From Primula veris (taxonomy: Eukaryota > Streptophyta > Magnoliopsida > Ericales > Primulaceae), in contig OY821740.1 in NCBI GenBank assembly GCA_963682055.1, positions 30,830,795-30,894,794 on the forward strand: DNA of 64,000 bases, given 5' to 3'. Position numbers and translations under genes: made by a program. Shown one piece after another: positions 58,076-64,000 of this stretch (position 1 is its first letter; every line of letters starts with the position of its first letter). Below the pieces are notes generated by a model, which ran no database searches, was not told where the DNA came from, and worked only from the letters and a program-made list of their open reading frames with translations.

Positions 58076-59189
58076 TTTTATTTGAATTGTGTTTAGATTT
58101 CTTTTTTGGTTTTTTTTTGAAATTTTTAAATTTTTTTTGAATTTTTGAATTTTTTGAATTTTTTTTTTTGAAATTTTTAAAATTTTGAATTTATTTATTG
58201 GACGGGACTGTAACTTAAATAAGTTTGTACCATGGACTTAAACTTAAATAATTCAAATTTTGTGGACCTATCAACAATTATCTCAAAATAATTGAGACAT
58301 CATTGTGTCAGTAGTATTCTCCCCACAATTTAGTCCATCCGGTTAATTATCAATTTTATACTGAAACTTGCTGCATTTATTAATGTATATTCACTTCTTC
58401 TACCATGATTATACTCCTAGTACTTTATACAATACACTTGGAATAATTAGTTTTTTCTTTTTGAAAAAAACATATACTGTACGTATTTATTACCAGTTCA
58501 ATACACCTGTTACAGGAGTGACTCTTTGGAACAGTCAGCTTATTTGATTGTTTATGGTACACTCAGTTTAACCACCGTTAGATTAGAAAATGAATGGTTA
58601 TATGGTGTTTTTCAGTAACTAATTTATTTTTTCTATTTTCAACAAATTAAAATTTGATAAATTAAAAACAAATTATACAACACACTAAAAAACCAAATAA
58701 AAATATAGAACCCTATGGAGGCCTACCATAAACTTAAATATGAATCAAAATTTAATTTTTTTTATCCATTTGACACATTTTTATACAAACAGTTTGTGAA
58801 CCAGTCATATAGTCTGAATGTTCTCTAGTAATTCCCCTCTTACATGCTTCACCTCTTACATGCTTCAAGAGTCTAATTAAAAATGTAAAAATACATAGAC
58901 ACAAATGTGATAAGTCCGTCGACACATGAAATTTGCTCAAACTCATTCTTAACACTCCAAATTGACAATTACAACATTTTTTGTTGCTTAAATATTGCTA
59001 AAATTTAGTGATACTCATTTTATCAATAGAAAAACAATATGACATTTTTCTGAAATTTAAATTTATAAAGAAAAGAACTTATTTGTCAACAATAGAAACC
59101 ATTGAAATATTATCTTGCTTTACAATTGAAGAATATTATGGTAATGAAAGGTGCCATACAAACCAGATAAGACATTAGGAGGCCATTAA

Positions 59190-60309
59190 GGCTCTGTTTG
59201 TTTCGTAGTAAAATATTTACGGAAGGAAAATATTTTTCGGGTAAAGTTTTACGGTGCAAACTTTTATTTGCATTTTATTTACGGGTGTTTGGTGCGTCAA
59301 AAGTTTCCCATGGGAATTCTATTGAAATTCAAAAATCTATTAGTTATTTAAATTAGACAAATTCGATGCATAAATAAATAAACATTATTCATACTTTAAA
59401 CAAAATATTTTAAGATGAAAAACATCAAAAATTAACTAAAAGTCATAAAAATTAATTAAAAGTCACAAAAATGAATAAGTTCGTGAAAGTTTAAAAACAT
59501 TAGTGATTAAAATCATAATTATTTTGACGGGAAAAAAGCTAAAAGTTCGTCTACTTTTCTGAAAGGAACTTCGTCAACATGTATATGAAACTTAACCTAA
59601 ACACATATTTTATTTTATATACGTCACTTATAATAACTTATAATTTTTCAACATATAAACTCATAAAATTATAAGTATAGAAGATATTATTGACTTTTTT
59701 TTAGCTTTTTCAAATTTTCTTGGGTTTTTTAGATTTTTCAAAAATTTTTTGTTATTTTTTCCTATTTATTTATATTTTTATTGGTTAATTAGATTTTAGC
59801 TTTTTCAAATTTTCTTGGGTTTTTTAGATTTTTCGGAATTTTTTGTTTTATTTTTTCCATTTTTTTGTTATTTTTTTAGATTTTTTCCTATTTATTTATA
59901 TTTTTATTGGTTAATTAGATTTTAGCTTTTTCAAATTTTCTTGGGTTTTTTAGATTTTTCGGAATTTTTTAATATTTTTTTTCCATTTTTGTTATTTTTT
60001 AGAATTTTTCGTGTTTTTTCCTTTTTTTTATTGGTTAGTAGATAGAATTGAACTAATTATTAAATAATTTTGAAAGAATAGACATATAATTAATAATAGT
60101 TATAATACTAGTATTAGAAAGAATATAGAGAGAGGCTCCGTAAACCGTTTACAACTTTATTTGCGGGGTAATCGTTTCCCCCAATTTTACTGGATATGTG
60201 GGAAAAGTTTTCCCAAAAAAAATGTTTTACGTTAAACCAATCACCCGGAAAATTTATTTTACCCGTAAATGTTTGTTTACCCCTATTTTACAACAAAACA
60301 AACAGAGCC
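59190..60309. mobile_element. PIF/Harbinger-like non-autonomous element (1,120 bp) in the right arm
   Basis: Ends are GGCTCTGTTTGTTT...AAACAAACAGAGCC, flanked by TAA (59187-59189, 60310-60312). The left arm is uninterrupted at 28562-28564. The inner ends also pair (GTAAAATATTTACGG against CCGTAAATGTTTGTTTAC). Between about 59695 and 60040 is a threefold repeat of TTTTTCAAATTTTCTTGGGT-type text. No transposase. TIR sequence and a three-base duplication suit PIF/Harbinger. Confidence 0.85.
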
Positions 60310-61823
60310 TAAGTGATTTTCATCGCTACTTTAAAAAAGAACGCTTCGAAGTGAAAAAAACTCGATTCACAGCTCGATTCAATGTTTAGAAAGGGCTTAA
60401 AACCCTCACTATTTGCATATTTATGCTTTTAACGCTTTTATCTTAGCTCTTGAAAAAAGCTTTGGCCTAATTGTCGTCTTTTAAAACGCTAGTTTACATA
60501 GACTAGCTCGATAAGCATCAAATAAACCTTATCTAAACAGGTCAACCATAAGAGATAACAACCAATAACAACAACCCAATGCAAACAGTATCCAATCCAT
60601 TATATTCAGATTGTAGTTATATTATAAGGAAAAATTAATGATGAAAAATTAGATACTATTGTTACTTAAATATGGAAAAACACATAACATAAATCTCTTT
60701 TAAAATTTAATACAGATGTTACATGATTCTACTACATATGTACATGATACTACTTATTTTTATTTTTAGTTTTTAACTTTAATGATACGTACATTATATG
60801 TACTAAATAATAAACAAGATTTGAGAATACGAGTTTTTGAAAATTAAGTATATTTTTATGTATTAATCAATGATTCACCCTAGTTATAATATGGACTACT
60901 ACACTTATTAATTAATCTAGTCGGGTGTATGAGTTGAGAGAGAAAAAGAAACCCGGGGAGAAGAAGGTGATGATGAGAGATGAAGTGGCGGTAAGAGTCA
61001 ATGATAAAGCATGAGGAACGAGGGGTAGAGCGCAACGGTGAAATCTAGCTAGGGTGGCAAAGGTTACAATGAGAATATATATTATAATTCATTTAACATT
61101 AAGTAATTATACACTTTCATATATATGAGCGCTAACATACCATACTTATAAAGACGGTGACGAATGCAATAGAACATCCTGTTATATTCAGACAAACAAG
61201 TTTTTACTTATAGCTTTTTCTTCATTTAGACGGATTTCATGTGAAAAACTGAATAACCTTACATGAAAAAGAAACAATTTAAAAAATAGCGATCACTATA
61301 TCTTGGCTCTATGACAATAATAAAATTAAATGCTCCTTATAACCAATTAATTAAAATAAGACTGCGAACCAAATTAAGTTCAACATTAGTTGTGTATTTT
61401 ACTCGATACAAGTAAAAGCCTCCCTCTAGTTATCTCTACTCGTTTTGTTATATTTTGTTAGTGTTGACATGCAAATTTTACGTTCACTAAAAATGTGACA
61501 CGTGTCATTGAAATCAAATATCAATTAATTACTAATTTCTCAGTTTGAGAATAGACTTGTTATTAGTAATTTAAAATCGAAAAAAAAATTATATTTTATC
61601 TTATAAAATCTATGATGATAATTTATATAAAATAAATGTATTTCTTTTTCTAAAAACCATTAAATGTGGTATAAACAATGAGATACTAAAATTATAATAC
61701 TCATTAGTAATGTTTTCAAACATAAATACAAGTTTGATTCATTTACATAAATCATGAGATCTTTAAGATAATGAGCCCAAACTTAAGGTGGTGGTCTTGC
61801 AAATAAAAGTTTATCTCAAAAGC

Positions 61824-61831
61824 TATAAATA
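61824..61831 (+). promoter_or_regulatory. TATA box candidate in right arm
   Basis: AAAAGCTATAAATAGGGGCGTG; the mirror copy of the left-arm site. It faces outwards, towards the right end of the inverted repeat. Confidence 0.5.
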
Positions 61832-62039
61832 GGGGCGTGTGGGTACCATTATTTTCACAATAAAAAAAAAGGTCTTGAAGACTAAAGAGATGAACTCCTC
61901 CACAGCCGTTAGTAAATCAGCTCCGCTCCTCCACGGCCGCCAGGAAATCAGCTCTGTTACTCCACAAACGTCAGGGGATCAATTCCTAGGGGAAGCTCTG
62001 CACACTCCGGCCTCAACGAACGCCTTCAAAGTCTGCAAT

Positions 62040-62600
62040 AAACTTGGCATTCGATCTTCAAGAACGTCTAAAAGCAGCAATCAAGGCATTTCTACGGATC
62101 AAAATCTTCAAGTTCTTTCCCAAATCTGAAGAACTTCTACAACAAATCTGCCTTCGATATTTAGGAACGACTACAAGCAATAAACAAGACGTTTATGCAA
62201 ATCAAAGTCTTCAAAATTCTTCCCTAAATCTGAAGAATTTCTACAATAGATCTGCCTTCGATCTTCAGGAACGACTATAAGCAATAAGCAAGACGTTTCT
62301 GCAAATCAAAGTCTTCAAAGTTCTTCACCAAATCTAAAGAAGTTCTGCAACAAATCGACATTCGATCTTCAGGAACGACTACAAGCAATAAGCAAGACGT
62401 TTCTGCAAATCAAAGTCTTCAAATTTCTTCAATAAATCTGAAGAACTCCACCCAAGAAATCTACAACAAACCGGCATTCGATCTTCAGGAACGACTACAC
62501 AGAAGCAAAAACACGTTTATGTAGATCAAAATTTTCAAGTTATTTTCCAAATCTGAGGAGCGTCAAAATCATCAACGAAATCAACAAAACTACAAAGTTC
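62040..62600 (+). repeat. Tandem repeats, right-arm copy
   Basis: Complement of 26290-26860, units of about 106-114 bp with TTCGATCTTCAGGAACGACT. The frame open in the left arm is interrupted here, arguing against a conserved protein. Confidence 0.75.
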
Positions 62601-63320
62601 TTCATCAAAGCCGAAGAATTTTACTCAACTTCAACGAACTCAACAAAATTCATCAGAGAGTCTACAACAACATTTCGAGCCATCACAAATTGTTCGAATA
62701 GGAGAATCAAAGGGCTTTTATTTCTATAAATTTATTTTGTTTTGTATTTTTTTTGTCCTGTTTGAGCATTTGGTGAAAATGTGCGTGAAACCGTTAGACT
62801 TTTAAGTTTTTCCTCATTCTGGAAATTGAATATTGTCACTTCTGCTGGTATACTTAATTACAAAGTTATTAAATAAAATTATGCATCTTTCCTGTTTTTC
62901 CTATTCAATCATCCACATTCAATGTTATTAAAAAGTCTCTCTCTCTCTATATATATATCGTATATACCTCAATTTGGTTTTGGATTGAAGTGAAAAACGT
63001 TACCACATATAAAAGCTTTTTGTCGTTTGCTAAACAAAATTATTGTTCATGCATGAAAGCACCGGTAGGCGGTAGTATTATTCATTTGAGTGCTATTATT
63101 AATATAATATATAGCTTTCTTTTTATGATTAGGATGTACTAAAATATTCCATTATTTTATGATTTTATCGATTTCAAGGAATAGTATGTGATTTGGTAGA
63201 CCCGAATCTTGTAGACTTTCCCAAATGGGGTGAATTTGTATAACAAAATTCTCCCTCTTTCGGAATTAAAGGTCAGTTGTTGCAGTTGTTCAAACATTAT
63301 CATGAATTCAATATTATTAT

Positions 63321-64000
63321 TCTCCCTCTTTTGCAGGTGCAGATCCCATTTCACGTAGACAATTATGGCACCTCCAATCCTTAAACTTCGCAACTTCCAT
63401 AGGAGGAAGAATAGTTCTATTTCTCTCCTCAGATTCGTTCTGTTTTTGGTTGGTAAATAACGGTCCGCAGACACTATCCTTTTGCCGCATTTCAGTGACA
63501 TGTCCACGACATTCAGATCAAGGGAAACAGATAAAGAGTTGTGAAGGTATAAAAAATCTTTGTTTTCATAAAAATAAAGCAATCAAGAGTCTGTTCAAAA
63601 GGATGTATAAAATAATGACAACTCATGAGTTGGAAACAAGGGCGAACAGCGAAAAGAATAAAATGTGATCACATTTTCTTACGATATATGATCTAATTCG
63701 AGAGCAATGATTTCTTGCACCTAGAGGTATAAGTTTGGGAGATTCATTCAACAATCAAATATTAAAAAGAATAGGTTTTATTATTACCCCTTCTCCCTAG
63801 CTTAGGATCCCAAAATTTGTAGGTTAGGTTAGGGTTGGAGTTTGCAAACTGCATGTTAACGCGTAATTATTATTATTATATATATATATATATATATATA
63901 TGTGCATTTCAGAATACCCTCTCCCTCCTCCAACTCTTGTTATATTTTAGATTTTTATTTGTTCGTTCGTCAATATTCTAAACATATTTTCATTATTTTC
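63321..64000. other. Unique flank right of the inverted repeat; possible exon
   Basis: Directly after the repeat edge, CCCTCTTTTGCAG forms a good splice acceptor. A plus-strand frame is open from there to a stop at 63666-63668 (about 110 codons; includes GRIVLFLSSDSFCFW). I recognise no family. It could be an exon of a gene cut by the rearrangement, or chance. From 63669 on: AT-rich sequence with a (TA)n tract near 63878-63902. Confidence 0.25.

Larger units (their letters stand above)
52902..63320 (-). repeat. Giant inverted repeat, right arm
   Basis: Reverse complement of the left arm. Three insertions (54502-54860, 55038-56244, 59190-60309) are absent from the left arm. Conversely the left arm's 31630-33952 and 34818-48112 insertions are absent here. 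Subtracting insertions and one copy of each target duplication gives 7,722 bp here and 7,726 bp on the left. Confidence 0.93.

Noticed and set aside
25486..63320. Reading the giant inverted repeat as a single foldback transposon
   Set aside because: No flanking target duplication and no terminal motif known for a superfamily; kept as inverted duplication until other copies are found.

Overview
This is nuclear DNA from a flowering plant, most likely a eudicot. It is AT-rich with long intergenic stretches, has GT-AG introns, and is dominated by nested transposable elements. No RNA gene, CRISPR array or organellar sequence was seen. Only two ordinary host genes are recognisable: the 3' part of an MBOAT lysophospholipid acyltransferase (LPCAT-type, six exons, 423-4114, +) and an intronless DREB-type AP2/ERF transcription factor (17006-17863, +).

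Region 1 (1-7.8 kb) holds the acyltransferase gene and AT-rich intergenic DNA with one small MITE-like element. Region 2 (7.75-14.8 kb) is a complete 6,388-bp Mutator-like element (MULE, 7839-14226) with about 230-257-bp terminal inverted repeats and a perfect 9-bp target duplication, inserted into an older LTR fragment. It carries a transposase gene broken by two in-frame stops and a second gene resembling the 'putative plant transposon protein' family with one frameshift. A CpG-rich near-palindrome built on CGATCGGTCG is repeated in both ends and again in the middle. Region 3 (14.8-25.5 kb) is intergenic DNA around the ERF gene with microsatellites and small hairpin elements.

Region 4 (25.5-63.3 kb) is a giant inverted repeat. 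The arms are 25486-34817 plus 48118-48839 on the left and 52902-63320 on the right, around a 4.06-kb spacer. Five later insertions interrupt the arms: a 13.3-kb LTR retrotransposon and a 2.3-kb LTR-like insertion on the left; a 1.2-kb solo LTR, a 1.1-kb PIF/Harbinger-like element and a 0.36-kb MITE on the right. In each case the other arm keeps the empty target site. After subtracting the insertions the two arms are 7,726 and 7,722 bp.

The LTR retrotransposon (34818-48112; LTRs 569 bp with 4 mismatches; 5-bp duplication) is the most unusual object. On its sense strand it encodes only a Gag that stops before the expected zinc knuckle and pol. About ten copies of an 87-bp tandem repeat follow. 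The rest of the interior is antisense: a spliced gene with a gypsy-type 'Transposase_28'-like domain fused to a heptad-repeat coiled coil, two further coiled-coil coding segments, and a row of five small coiled-coil genes, each with its own antisense TATA box. Antisense ORFs are known in the Tat lineage of Ty3/gypsy elements, but I do not know of a described element in which such a cluster replaces pol.
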